A stretch of DNA of 64,000 bases, from assembly GCA_001466705.2 (NCBI GenBank), contig LATX02000201.1:310001-374000 (forward strand), written 5' to 3'. The first letter of the stretch is position 1. Every line of letters begins with the position of its first letter. This DNA comes from Moniliophthora roreri. Its lineage: Eukaryota; Basidiomycota; Agaricomycetes; Agaricales; Marasmiaceae. A program made the translations under genes and the position numbers. Below are positions 45,784 to 59,200 of this stretch, one piece after another. The notes under the pieces were generated by a model, which did not search any database, was not told the DNA's origin, and was given only the letters and a program-made list of their open reading frames with translations.

Positions 45784-47826
45784 GTTCACATTGTAACGTT
45801 CCTTCGAACGTTTGTCAGTTCTCTTTATTAGCCTTCTTGTTATGCAAACCTTTATCACGAGTAATCGAGGCTGTTGCTGATCAGATGTAGGAGTAGTTCT
45901 TCCAGCTAAGAACTCCCAATCCCTTCAATGGCTAGTAGAGGCCGGAAGGGCGCTCGAGGCAAGTTGACATTCATAAGCAGCTAGACGTCACAATGATATC
46001 TTTGTATACACCACATCAAGGCATTTCTCATTTTAGGACTTGAGTCGGCCAGACGCGCCAATGTCTTTAAATGGGATTCACGGCCGTTCACGACCACTGC
46101 CTGTTCCAATACAACAAGTATTAATACTTCCATTCCATGGGTGTCATGATTACACTCCTTTCGTCCGGTGACTGCTCTACACACACACACACACAATGTC
46201 GTCCTGTGAGTCGAACACAACGACCATGACCCTGCCTGTTTAAACCAAATCGGTAATTTTATCCTTCGTCCTCATCGTACAGTCCATGCACCAACGAGCC
46301 ATTTCCGAGTAGACCAATGATCGTCACGCATTACTTTAAAAAATCAAAGTTTCTCGCATTCCCAACAAGCTGCCCAACGTCCCCAACCATTGACCCACGA
46401 TGAGACAGAGGACTATCTCCAGCTATACGCTACTGCCGCTTCAAACGCACCATTCAAAAGACGAATTGACGGAGTTGAGATCTACGGTGATGGAGGGCAT
46501 CTCATTGATTAGTTTCTTACAAGATGCAAGTGGCACATGTACGGATGAGTTGCAGTGGTAGCGTGGAGAATCGCGTGCGATTCGCGCTAAGGATGGTCGA
46601 TGCTGTTGTTCGTGCTGTTGGAGAAGAAAAAACGGGGATAAGGGACAACCCTTGGAGTGCGTATTAGGGTTGCGTCTGGAAAGCTTAGCTTGTAGAACTA
46701 ATGAGCTGATAAGAGTAGGCATGCGAATGAAGGATCCCAAACCGACATTTACATATCTTGCTGCCGGACTAAAACGACGATTTCCCCAATCTGACGTATC
46801 TACACGTCCAAGAGCCGCGTGCAGATAGATGGGACACTGTCTTGTCGATTTCAGAAGGTGTAGATAACGAGTTCATTTGGGTGGTGGGTATGATCGAGGG
46901 TTGGAGATCGAAATGGCGTGTGCGGCCCTGAACCGAGTAGCCGGATCTCCTGTATTGTCTTTTGCGAGGTGAAGGGGGATCGCAGTTTGTATTATGCGTT
47001 TGAGGGTCTGGGTTTCAGGGGGTATACGGGGTATTCGCGTTCGCTAAAGTTTGAGGAGGAGAAGGAGACGTAGATGACATGGATGGAAGATCTTGGCAGC
47101 CTTTGAGCGGGCAACATATTTCAATCTGAGCGTCGTTAATGTAAAGCGTCAGAGCCCGACCCTGTGGCACAATGCTAACCATGAAAATGTGCCATTAGTT
47201 CCAGTTTTCTGCACCGTGCAGTACTTGCAGTAGAGTGCCAGAGAGCCCAGGGAGCGAAATGTAAATTGTTGGATGATCATAGGCAGAACGGTAACAGCAT
47301 GCGTTTCCCATCCAGGGACAACAGTGGAAACGCCGCTATGCACCAGGGACAGCCCCCCCTGGCATGTGATGCGTAGACTATAAGATCGAAAGAGACGTTT
47401 GACAAGAGAGGGCCGCCTAGACAGCTTGGTATTGTACTTACCAAACGATCGTTGAGTTTGCGGGGGCGCATCTGATATATGTCGTGATCCCTATAAAGGA
47501 CGATTTGCGTCTACGAGAAGCACAGCTCGGTCAGAAATTGGAAACCCACCGAATAAGGATGTCGCTAGTGTTGTACCGCAGGTCTACAGTGCCCATCAAG
47601 GTGATAAACCAATCACCTTTGTTTTCTTGGAAGTGCTGTAGTATAGCAGATAAGAATTAATTGTCGTGGCGACCCCAGAAGCCAAGAGGGTCGGCAACGG
47701 ATCAGGTACTGGTTTCAGGGTCCATGGACCACTTGGCGCGCCATCATATGACTCGTCCGTTGTTAACGTCATCTCTTAAAAAACTCCTAGGCTACCGAGC
47801 CAGTACTAACTTGAACAGCTACCACC
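45784..47826. other. No gene seen; (AC)n microsatellite at 46179-46195
   Basis: About 2 kb between two plus-strand genes. It holds the 3' end of the hydrolase and the promoter of the acyl-CoA synthetase, plus a dinucleotide repeat at 46179-46195. Open frames here lack motifs and splice support. Confidence 0.4.
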
Positions 47827-50293
47827 ATGACCCACACCAACAAGCCAGGATACTTTGGCAAAGGCTCAGTCGAAGTCACTCCTGCAGCTGGTCCAGATGA
47901 GGGACCTATTCGACGACTCGCTATCTCCTCAAACAAGCTCATCACTCAGCCCTTTGAGGGCATTGACACTATCTATGACATTATTCAACATGCAGCGAAG
48001 ACTCACGGCACACGGAAAGCTGTCGGCTGGCGAGATATCGTCGGTACCCACGAAGAGGAGAAGGAGGTCAAGAAGATGGTCAACGGAAAGGAAGTAACCG
48101 AGAAGAAGAAGTGGAAGTACTTTGAGCTCAGCGACTACAAGTACATCAACTTTATCGAGCTCAAGGATGCCATCTCAGAGATTGCTCGGGGTCTGGTGGA
48201 CATTGGGGTCACCAGTGACCATATTCTCAACCTTTTCGCTCAAACGAGGTGCGTCATCATGTACAAAGATACTTTGACGTATTAGACTAACTTTCGTCAC
48301 CCAGCCCCAACTGGCAACTCATGGCAAACGCATGTGCCTCAATCTCCACAGCGGTTGCAACTGCATACGACACACTCGGAGAATCGGGTCTCGCTCATTC
48401 ATTGAACGAACCGGAGTGCATTGGCCTCTTTACCAATGCGGAACTTCTTCCGACCCTGTACAATGTACTTCGTCAGACCCCAACTGTCAAATTTGTCATC
48501 TACGACGGAACACCCTCGGCTACATTGGTCGACGATATCCGAAAAGTGCGGGAGGATATCAAAACCTACTCCATCGACGAGTTGCGCAGCATCGGTAAAT
48601 CGAAACCCGCTGACAGCGAAGAGCTTAAATCTCGTCTACCGAAACCCGAAACCACTGCCTGCATCATGTACACCTCTGGAAGCACGGGCCCGCCAAAGGG
48701 AGTCGTCATCTCCCATAGTAACCTCATTGCTTCGGTCGGTGCCGTTTACACGTTGCTGGGCCATCATCTCACCCACGATGATACCTACCTCGCCTATCTT
48801 CCTCTTGCACATGTCCTCGAGTATATCGTCGAGATCATTATGGTTTTCGTCGGTATGACCACTGGATATGGTCGTGTCAAGACCCTCACCGATGCTTCGG
48901 TGAGGAACTGCAAGGGAGATATTGCCGCGTTCCGACCGAGCATCATGGTTGGCGTGCCCGCAGTCTGGGAGACAATCAGGAAAGGCATTCTCACCAAAGT
49001 CAACTCCGGTGGTACCGTGAAGAAGGCTGTGTTCAACGGTGCGATGTCTGCCAAGAAGAATAACATTCCGGTGTTGAGCCAACTGGCTGACAGCATTGTG
49101 TTGAGCGGTGTTCGCGCTGCGACTGGTGGTAGACTCAGGATTGCGTTGTCCGGTGGTGCAGCTATCAGTCAGGAGACACAAAGGTTCCTGGATAAGGCGT
49201 TGGTCACGTTGCTTCAGGGTGCGTTTGGCGGAATCAGTCCTCTGAATTGGATCTAACGTTTTCAACAGGTTACGGTATGACCGAATCTTGTGGTATGTGC
49301 GCGATTCTGCCCCCCGAACTCATGCGCTATGGCACCGTCGGATTGCCTGTGCCTTCGGTTGAGATCAAATTGTTGGATGTCAAGGAGGCTGGGTACACTA
49401 GCAAGAATGACCCTCCTCAGGTATGTGTTTTCTTGCGTTGCTATACCTGCGCTCACTTACCACTGTTTCTCACACACATAGGGAGAAGTCTGCATTCGTG
49501 GCCCCTCTGTCACCAAAGGCTACTTCAAGCGCCCCGACCTCAACAACGACGAAACCATCTTTACCAAAGACGGCTGGATGCGCACTGGTGATGTCGGCCA
49601 ATGGAACCCCGACGGTACTTTGTCATTGATTGATCGAGTCAAGAATCTTGTCAAATTACAGGGCGGAGAGGTGCGTATCTGTCAAGCTGACTGACGTGAT
49701 CCTGATTTGTTTGTACTTGTAGTACATCGCCCTCGAACGTCTCGAGTCAACGTACAAGGCGTGCAATCTCGTCGGAAACATTTGCGTACATGCTTCGCAA
49801 GATGCCAAGCAGCCTATGGCTATCATCATTCCCCACGAAGCGCATTTGAGACATTCATTGGATGCTGCAGGTGAGCCTTTTTGTTTTTTTTATTTGGGTA
49901 TCTAGAATGGGATGTTGATGATAGTCAGGTCTGGACTCGAGTGCCTCACTCGCTGATCTTTGCCATGATCCCAAGGTCAAATCGCTTGTGCTCAAGGAGT
50001 GTAATGTGGTACGTGATTCTTTTCTAGTTGATCGTCGAACCCCTAACTGAGGTGACATGTTTAGGTTGGCAAGAAGAGCGGATTCAAGCCTATGGAGATC
50101 CTCCAAGCTGTCATTCTGACTCCTGATGAGTGGACACCGGAGAGTGGGCTCGTTACCGCTGCGCAAAAGATCCAGAGAAAGAAGATTGCTAATACATTCA
50201 AGGAGGAGATTGATGTGAGTTCCTTTGCGGTGCATGCGTTGCAGAAACGAGTAACTGACTCTCCCGCTTCAGGAGGTATACAAGGAGCAGTAG
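47827..50293 (+). CDS. FAA1-like: Long-chain acyl-CoA synthetase (fatty-acid CoA ligase)
   Basis: Eight exons (47827..48248, 48305..49218, 49269..49420, 49482..49670, 49723..49870, 49929..50008, 50065..50214, 50273..50293) join in frame to 691 residues, the normal length for fungal Faa-type enzymes. Motifs: the AMP-binding P-loop YTSGSTGPPKGV (about 263-274), GYGMTESCGMCA, the FACS signature DGWMRTGDVGQWNPDGTLSL then IDRVKNLVKLQGGEYIALER, and KIQRKKI near the end. The enzyme activates long-chain fatty acids to acyl-CoA with ATP, for lipid synthesis, storage or beta-oxidation, at ER or lipid droplets. The last exon is tiny (7 codons with stop). The gene appears intact and faces the convergent transporter gene 187 bp away. 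Confidence 0.95.
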
Positions 50294-50480
50294 ACGACTA
50301 AATGAATCCCTTTCTGTTTACACATCCGGTCCGCCATCGAATTCTAGACGAAGCACTATTGTTTCTTTCTGGGTATACGTCACTGTAGACATTAATGTCT
50401 CTACTTAAGACACTGGATCTATTCCTATCCTACTCTACACCTTTTTGTTTATGTACATGGTTTATTGTATTGCGTAGCTG

Positions 50481-52682
50481 TCATGGGTTATCCCCTTCTA
50501 CCACAGCATCAATGCCTTTGCCCGTTTTTTCCATCTTAGCCTTGAGCTGCCTAAAGCTCCTCTCCTCGTCCCATACGAATGGACTCTTACTCGCGAAGAG
50601 TAGGTCCATCTCCTCAAGCGTACGGTTTGCGGTCTCTGGGTAAAATGCCCATACCATTGGTATCGAGAGGAAGTTGATGACGCCAAAGATGTACAAGGTG
50701 CTATGAGGTACAAAAACCTCAGTTTCAAAACCTTGAGGACGGCACTCGCGAACCGAAAAACACTCACTTTTCTTGAATCCGGTTAAACATGACTGGATTG
50801 AGTAACGTCAACCACCCATTACCGATACTCCAACCAACGACACCCCATGCATTTCCTTTTGCCCTGACTTCAAGCGGGAACGTCTATGCATGCGGTCAAG
50901 TGGGTGATTAGAACGTCATCGAAACTTGATTAACTAACCTCAGTTGGGTACACCCAAGGAATCGTCAACCATGTTGCTCCGAAAACAGCAGTGAACAAGA
51001 AGACGAAAAAAGCCGCGGCGCCACCATATTCCGCTTGCTTCTCTGGGTGGTCTCGAAGAAGACGGGTAAATCCACCAGCTAGAAACTATAGGCCACCGTC
51101 AACCGTACGTACAATGATACATTCCAGAAATGGACAGAGGCAACGTACCATGGCAATCCCTTGACCAACCGAGCCCCACCAGAGCCCAATCCGACGACCC
51201 CAACGATCAATAGTCACGACAGCGAAGAGAGTGGAGATTGTGTAAGTTATCTAGAGGAGTACTCGTTTAGTCATGACGCCCAAAGGCAGACGTGATCCCT
51301 GATCTAAACCACGCACGTTATTCAACCCAGATAACCACTGGGACTTTCTAGCACCATACCCAGCTGCTGCAAAGATAGTAGGTGCGTACACTGTTATCGC
51401 AGCGATTCCAACCCATCTGGACGTTGTAAGAAACCGGGGTCAGAGCGCATATTCACGGAACTTTTTGGACTGGGTTAAACAAACTCTTGGATAATCTGAA
51501 GCCATATCGACAGCTGCACACGCCTCGCAATATGTAGATCCCCGGATCCGATTCCCCAGAACATGTTCCAATAACTGTTCATCTTGGAATGTTTCTGTTC
51601 CAGCTTGACAACATCGACAATGGACAAAAACTCGACATCTGCGGATCCATGGCCTTTGACACCATTCTCGTCTGGAGCCGATAAAGTACCCGAATTAGAC
51701 CGAAGCCGTCTCAAGACGCTTTTCGCTTCATCCGTTCTTCCGGCTTTGACTAACCATCGTGGTGATTCTGGCATCCAACGCAGAGCAATCTGATTTTGGA
51801 AGTTTGATTCATCAGTAGTGACGCTGCAAGAATGACCTAAATGGCGAACGGACCATGAACACGATGATAGGTATGATTTGGAATGCGATTGGGAAACGCC
51901 ATCTGACTTGCGACCGACCATCTCCAACGAATCCCAACCCGAATTCTAGCCAATAGGCAATCACAACACCAAAAATATTCAGAGTGAATTCGAGTGCGAT
52001 AAAGGCACCTATATCAGTAGTTTTCAAGTCGTCTTGTTTTACTCAATTAAGCAGAAACTGACCCCGAGAAGTGTGGGTGGCGACCTCTGCACTCCAAACC
52101 GGCACTATCGCGTTCAGGTAACCTGTGCCTATCCCATTGATAACTCGTGCACAGAGCATCCTACCTTGAAGTTAACAATTGAAAATCGGAATGGTATATC
52201 TTACCAAGCAAGATTTTGGGCAGAGCATTGCAATGCGGCGCCAAATAACACCACCAGTCCACCAAGGAACATGGTTTTCAGACGCCCAATCCTGTCTCCA
52301 GTTACTCCAGCGGCGAGACAGCCGACCAAGGTCCCAAGATAATAAACTGCGTTGATGTTGGTTGATTCCGGGTTGAAAAGTGTGTTGAAGGTCCACGTAC
52401 TGCTAACTATTCCTCCTTGTTTGGTAGGCTCTGTGATCTTCGCGACATATCCTTCTGAGGGACCCTGATAACTTGAGGTGCCCAGACCCATAACTCGGAC
52501 GTAGTCTGGTGAAGTATTCACGCCGCCCATCATCCCTTGATCATACCCGAAACTGCAATGGGGTGTCAGTAGGCACGCGTGGATGTGCTCTAGGATGAGG
52601 ACACGCACAAGAAAATGGCTAGGCCAGCGACTGCATTGATGGTGTAGTACAACTTTTTCCCTGACAGTTCCGACCCCGCCAT
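50481..52682 (-). CDS. MFS sugar (hexose-type) transporter
   Basis: Ten exons (52682..52609, 52552..52205, 52160..52063, 52008..51854, 51789..51485, 51416..51317, 51250..51149, 51085..50939, 50883..50768, 50700..50481) join in frame to 554 residues. Family motifs: FGYDQGMMGGV in helix 1, GDRIGRLK after helix 2, WMPESPRWLVKAGR before the central loop, DRWGRRIGLWWG after helix 8, and FYPETANRTLEEMD at the C end. This is the sugar-porter pattern, twelve helices in the plasma membrane, probably importing hexoses or related sugars; the substrate cannot be told from sequence. Ends convergently with the acyl-CoA synthetase gene, with a 187-bp gap. Confidence 0.93.
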
Positions 52683-55600
52683 CGCGATCGTCGAGATGAG
52701 TGTTGGTGATAAAGAGACCCTCGTGGCCGAGCATGCAATGTGGAGAATTGTCCCTTCTCGATGGCGAACTCACATGTACGGCATCCTGCCTGATTGCTCC
52801 GGAAATCTGAGAAAAAAGAAACTTTTTATCAACGGGAAACTCAGGAATTGAATGGGACATACCCATTGCCTATCGTCGCCGACAACTTGAGCATGCACTC
52901 ACGAAAATCCCTCGGATTCGAGGGTTCTTCGGAGACGACGATTTCCAAAGACCTCATTGGAGTCTCTAAGTTAGGATTTGGCGTAAGTTGCGAGATCATA
53001 ACGCAAGCTAATCAGAGAGTTCTGGTTATTCCGTAGAGAAGATATGATTACGAGTTCGGAACGAGTTTTTTTAATCCGGTCGTTAGGTTTGCGCGCAAAG
53101 GCCCCACTTTGCTCCACTTTGTCCACAACGTTGTTTCCCACGGTCATGCTAGATGGGCGCCTACCGAGTAGCTTAAGCGCGCGACGATATCCAGCTTTTA
53201 TGCATGCTAACAATTTCTTTCTATCGTACTTCGCTGTTCAATGGCTTATTGAAAGCCAGTCACAAGGTTTTATTTATGGGGGGCTGAGGAAAGGCTTGCA
53301 TAAGGCTTGCTATCAAACCGATAACTCAGCTGATAAGTGTTCCGAGTCACACTTTTCCCACGATTGGTTCTTCATCGGCTACTTGCACTATTCGCACTCA
53401 CGGAACGAACATCCCAGTCGAGATCTCACGTCCATATCTCTGGCTTTGTGGAATCCAAACCAAAAGAATGCCTTCGCTGACACTGCGCCTTCTGATACAT
53501 TTGATTCTACAATGTCACCAATGTGGGTACCACATGCACCGCCTGAACATACATTGGCAAATCACTGGTCCTCGAAGGCCACACATTCCCGGAACCATCA
53601 GTGGCGTTGAAGATGGACTCATGACCGCCATATGGCTTTTGGAATATAATTTTTTTCACCCTAGTCATCATAGCCCTTGGTGAACTTCGATTCTCGATTT
53701 CAATAGGGAGATCTCAAGCTGCAAAGGCCAACCCCTCTATGCCCACTCAAGATGTCAAAAACGAGTGTAACTGTGTATGGTGAAAGGTCCTAACAGAACG
53801 GAAAACCAATTAATATGACCACTCGCACCCTTCAGGCCCGTAGTGATGATCCGACCGTCGCTGATAACAAGGAGATTACCTCTGCTACATCCGTCCGGGT
53901 CTAAATCTATGGAAGATTCTTCCGAAGCCTCCTCTGTAGACCTTTTTGTCACTGATGTGGTGCTCACTGGTCGCATCCGTATCGCTAACCAGCAGGTTTG
54001 GAACCCAGCGAAGCGTTCAAGGATGTTCACGAGTTCCTCCTGCTCATGCGTTGCAGGTGGTTATCATTCGCGTATCCCCTACCCCGGACCAACTAGGACA
54101 TTCCGGTAAGTTCAGTATGTCTCGAAGTCTAAATTGTCGTTCTGATCATGATCTAAACCATTTACAGCTTCTTCTCGCTAGATGTCTCGCTAAAGATCAT
54201 GATCGTATGACTACACGCTGTGCGGCTGAGAAATCATTCATCTCTCTCTCTCTCTATGGCCGCAGCACTCGCTCACTTCATGAAGGCGAACATGCTGCAA
54301 GCCAGGGCTGCCCCCAATGGCTTCTAGACACTACCAACGCCACAATTCCGTTCGACATTTTTTATTATTATCACTAGCTCAGGCCCCTGACACTTGTACT
54401 CTATACAGAACACTTGGAGCGTGAATTGGAGAACGATAACCCGTCAATGTTCTCGAACGATTAGCGGAAACTTCGACATTCCTCCTTTCTCCGTGTTCCC
54501 CAGCTGTCCTGGATGTTGTTCCTGAAGAATGCCACTGTACAGAATACTTGGAGCGTGAATTAGGAGCAAAATAACCCACCCCAACACATGGAAGGTTACT
54601 TCGACAATTCACCCTTCTTCCCCATTCCCAGCTGCCGTCTCAGACGATGTCGTTCCTGAAGATCCATTGTATGCAGAGATACAGTGGATCTTCGAGGGCG
54701 TGAACTTGGAGAGAGAGAGAGAATGATGAATTCCAAGAAAAGCAGGGATCTTCGACTGTACCCCTCCCTTTACCCGTCCCCAGTTGTTCCACGACATCCA
54801 TGATGGTTCATTCCACTTCAATATTAGGAGTGTGTGACCTCGAGAGCGACACACCCTTCCCAAATCCCTGGTTGATGGAAAGTTTCATATCACCTCCTTC
54901 CCTGTTCTTAAACGCCCTAGACGTCGTTCCTGAACATTCAACTGTATAGAGAATACTTGATTGGAGTGTGACTCGGTAAAGTAAACAACTCCTCCATGCC
55001 TAGCGGAATCTTTGACAATTCACCCCTTCTTCCCTGATTCCCACTGCCCTAGTCGTCTTAGACGTGTCTTCTATCATCAAAAAAGATGGCTGCACCACCA
55101 TAACCTAAACAGCGGATTTTTCGACATTTCCTCCTTTTCCCTATTCTCAGCCGTACCAAGCGCGCTTCTTATAGAGGTCGATGATGTCGTAGCTTCAACT
55201 GAAATGTTCAATATTCCCATGAGTGAGAAAAATAGAAGCGGGGGTCAGAATTCTAGAGTCCAGATGTGGAGAAGGGACGAGATGAATTGCAATGACGACG
55301 ACAACGGACTAGGTCCCTTGACTTGACAATGAGAATGAGAATCAAATAAATGTAATTATTGCTAGTAAACTAATGTGCAACTGTTTCATCGCTACAGACA
55401 GGTATTAAATATTTATTCTGGGGTCGAAAACGCGCGTACCCTTCGCGAATGTAGTTTGGTAGGTACAAGGGGATTTGAGAAAATGAAACAGAAAAAGAAA
55501 AAGGAAAAATAATAAAAAAGGACGGAGGTACAAGCACACTTTGGTTTGGTGAGATTAGTACAAGGGGTTTACACGTTTTCGTAGGAGAAGAGTACACATG

Positions 55601-56204
55601 GAAGAAGAGATGAAGAAGAAAAAGTAGACGACGAAAGGAAGCGTGTGACTTGTATACCCGTCGGTATAAGGTTGTGGATATATGTTGACGAGGTGGAAGT
55701 GAAGATAGAATGCAGATGTCTGTATAAAATGTGATGCACGAAAGCAAAAACGACGTGGTTGATGTGTTGAGAGCATCTATAAAAAGGCGTTGATGAAAAA
55801 GGAATAATGAAATGAGGAATAAAGAAAGGCAAGGATGATAAATACGTTCAAGAAAGGGAAAGAGGAAAACGTGAAGTTGGAAATTGGCACCTTGTAATAC
55901 AACACGAGATCATGGAGCGGAAGTTGGCGATGGAGAGCAGGAGGAGCTCAATGTGAAGATATGAAGGTTTACATGCACAGGTCGTATGATTCGTACAACG
56001 ATTGATTGTCCCAACAGCCGAGTCCGGCCCGGAGAGGTAGAGGAAAAACCAAATGCATGAAGAGGAAAGAACGTGAAATGCGAGTAAAGTGGTATAATGC
56101 ACAAGGGAGCAGACCACAACGATGATTCCAAGAAATGCACACGAGTCCAAGAAATGAAGGGAAAAAGAACGAATGCAAGCGGACCACGACAGGAAGGTAC
56201 TTCT
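52683..56204. other. No confident gene; contains a degenerate tandem repeat
   Basis: Apart from the repeat at 54390-55150, this holds the transporter promoter (52683-53100), ORFs at 53044-53610 and 53843-54377 with no motif, (CT)n near 54240-54255, (GA)n near 54712-54724 and a purine-rich stretch 55480-55640 that is probably 3' flank of the GATA gene. Confidence 0.4.
54390..55150 (+). repeat. Degenerate tandem repeat, five to six units of about 125 bp
   Basis: Each unit has a pyrimidine-rich tract ending in CAG (such as CCTTCTTCCCCATTCCCAG), then a GACGATGTCGTTCCTGAAG-like core, then ACTGTACAGAATACTTGGAG, then TTCGACAATTC leading to the next tract. Cores near 54510, 54640, 54780, 54910 and 55050 differ by substitutions and indels. 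Read in one frame the cores give VLDVVPEECHCTEYLEREL and AVSDDVVPEDPLYAEIQW, so they resemble repeated short exons behind acceptor sites. Transcription is not shown. Confidence 0.6.
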
Positions 56205-59200
56205 TCAGTTGTCCTTGAAGTACATCCGTATCGCGTCGCTCATCACATAGTCTCCATAGTTGACGAGGTGACTCATGTCGTGTGACGAGTCTTGATGCAT
56301 CTGCATTTCGTTATTACCAGCATCTGTCTGCCCGTTTGAATTTTGGTCCGAATCCCGACGGTTCTCGTTTCCGTGGTCGCCATTCTTCTTGTCACCCCAA
56401 TCCGGAAGGCTCATGGGAGGATGAAGGTATGCCGAGAACAGAGCTTCCTCATCGTGTGGCAGAAGAGGTGGGTGGAGATAGTCCATGGGGCTCTCCTCAG
56501 AAGGCGGAAGCATCGGAGGATGATACATGGGTGATTCCTTCTGACTAGCACCAAGCATCATGGGCGGATGCCAGAAAGGATTCGTCGTTCCTCGGAAGAC
56601 AGGCCCAGCACTAGTCTGGTACGCACCGACGGACGGATACGTGCTGAAGGGGAAATCAATCGACGACCGTTGCGAATGAGAAGTTGCGGAAGTGGCCGAA
56701 GAATACCCGTCGTTGTATGAACTATATGATACCGCTGATGATGGTGGCTCGGAAGCCGAGTCGACGCTCATTCGACGGCGTTTATTGGTCCTGGGACTCA
56801 TATCGCCGTCATTGTTACCGTAATCCCGCTCATACTCACCGCCACCATTGGCGAAGGGTAGAGGGTCCATCGGGTTAACGTACTGTTGAAGGTGATCTGG
56901 ATGATACGGACCAGGGAATTGGAACGTTTCCATCAAGTTGCCACCGTAGACCCCGGTAACACCACTAGCATTGCTGGCATTGCTGGTGCCGCTCAAGCTG
57001 TTTTGGCTAAACTCGTTACCCAAAGCGTTCATCAGCTCTGAAGTCGACTGTTGTCGGAATTCGTATTCATCATTGGCAGAGCTATAGTCGTATTGGTTAG
57101 TGGAGGTGGAAGAATCGGGTGCCAGCGTTGGTGATGATTCGCGGGAAGGCGATGCACGACGACTGACGCCAGGGCTAGCAGAGGGGGTCTCGGCCATGAT
57201 GGCACCATTGGCGGCACGTCGAGCGTCGTGTCTTGAACGCTTGCGAATGACGTCAGACTTCATCGAGATTGGTCGGGCGGACCCGTGAAGCTTGTAATAG
57301 AGACCACACCTGTGGGTTTCACAGCATTAGACCGTAGAAAGATTGCAGATTGCGGATACTCACGCGTTGCAGACGGTCTTTCCTTCATCGTCCTTTCTCC
57401 AGAGAGGAGTAGCAGTTGTATGGCAGTTGTAGCATTGAGCTAAGGGGGAAAGAATCAATACACCGCCGTGAATAGGCGTCATGAATACTTACCAACGACG
57501 TCGACAGTCTCCTGGCGAGGAGCAGTCTGAGACCGTCCTTCACCATGAGAGTTCCTCATAGTCTTGGGTCGGGGTCGTTTGTGCTGGAAGAGCGATGAGA
57601 TGTCAGTAACATTTCATATCAGAGAACAGACGAAGGAACTCACCAACTTGCAATACAAACCACATGCATTGCAATTCAACTCGTCGTTCAACCCTCTTCT
57701 CCAAAGGGGCGTATGAGTAGCACCGCAATTGGAGCACTCGGCCTTGACACCACCAGGCCCAGTGTTGTTCATTGCCGAAGCAGTAGGTATGGTGCTACCT
57801 ACACCACGATTCAGGCTCGTGACAGTCGCAGACCGAGTGCTCTGCGTGCGGACAGTGAGCTGAGGTCGACCGCCGACGGTGTTTCTACGACCACGAGTGC
57901 TCGATCCCAAGGTGCTTCCACTATAGGTCGCGCTAAAGGATGTGTTACCCTTCAAGGAGGTAACAGCTTTTGGTGGCCGGCCTGTAGCCTTGCCGGTCGT
58001 GAAGGCGGGAGTTGGGGTAGTAGATGGTGCAGGCGGTGAGAGCGGGCGAGGAGCTGCCATGGGAGTTGGTTGGTGCTGAGCAATGGGAGGAACACTGCTG
58101 AGAGTAGCTGTCGACATGAGATCGACGTCGTCGCTGGCTTCGTCGTCGCTGTCGTTGCTGCTATCATTGTCGTTTTCGGAAGAGGTGTCGTTGAATGAAG
58201 CAGCCGAGAGCGTGCTGATGGGGACAGTCTGCATGACAACGTCATGCTGGTGATATGTCGACATGGGAATATAAAGTGAATCCTTTTCCTCGTTATTCCG
58301 CGTGTCAGCGAAAGAAGTGGGGAATGGAGGAGGTGACCAGAGTCGAGGCGAGTCTACATTGTTGAGAATGTCGTCCAGTGGAAGCTCTATAGTCGGACGG
58401 GGAATGCTAAAGCCGTCTGACTGGTGAGAGGTAGGGTTGAGCCCTTCTCCGTAGTTCATGCGAGTCGTAAGTGTTGGTGATGGATACAGTAATGCAGATG
58501 GACCGAAATCGTTGGAAAACAATGAAGGGAATTTGAGAGAATGAGACGATGAGTCGTTGCTAGTGGATGGAGACGTGGATGCGGATGTTGCAGATGAGGC
58601 AGACGAGACGGAAAGAGACGAAGATGATAATGAGCCAGAGGAAGAAGACGGAGAGAGAGGCATTTTTCGGCCGCGCTGGGTGAGGGGAGGGTCTTTGTCT
58701 TCATCCTCCACGACAACCATTTGTTCGTCGCTTTTCTCTACCACAATGGAACGAAGGCCCGCCCGCGGACGCTTGTTGAATTCTGGCGACGGTTTCAAAT
58801 CAGGTTTCTGGACCGGTGCATTGCTAACCGGGGTGGGTTGATCGACGCTAAAGGTGAATTGCATGCGCTTGATCGTTCCCGGCTTCGCGTTCTGGCTGGC
58901 CTCACGACTGCGCTCCCTTTCTTCAGCGCGCTGGCGAATCATTTCGGAAGAGGAGTTTCTCTTGAAGTCGGGCGCCTCGAGCTCTTCAATACTCCTGTCA
59001 AAACCGAGGTGTATCAGAAATCAGGGTATAGGGTTGCGCCGGAACAGATTTTTCTGATTGAAAAAAGAGCCGCGACGAGCAACGACTACTCACCGTCCCT
59101 TCTCCTTGTCCAACTTGTCGCTCATGCACTTTGAGAGTTTCTTGAATTCGCGCTTGGACTTGGCATTGTCCGTGTCAACCATAAGGTTCTGGAGGTGCCA

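Noticed and set aside
45154..45858. 234-codon minus-strand ORF.
   Set aside because: Antisense to the last exon of the alpha/beta hydrolase, whose GDSAGG and splice structure are clear.
46179..46195. (AC)n run considered as a regulatory element.
   Set aside because: A plain short microsatellite with no conserved context.
48636..49265. 209-codon minus-strand ORF.
   Set aside because: It lies antisense to the well-supported acyl-CoA synthetase exon 2 and has no motif.
40035..52682. Laccase, hydrolase, acyl-CoA synthetase and transporter considered as a metabolic cluster.
   Set aside because: No tailoring enzymes or core synthase, gaps of 2 kb, and each gene is explained by an independent function.
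55555..56187. Several overlapping Ser/Phe/Leu-rich minus-strand frames resembling membrane segments.
   Set aside because: They come from a purine-rich (plus) sequence 3' of the GATA gene; three frames are equally open, which indicates composition rather than coding.
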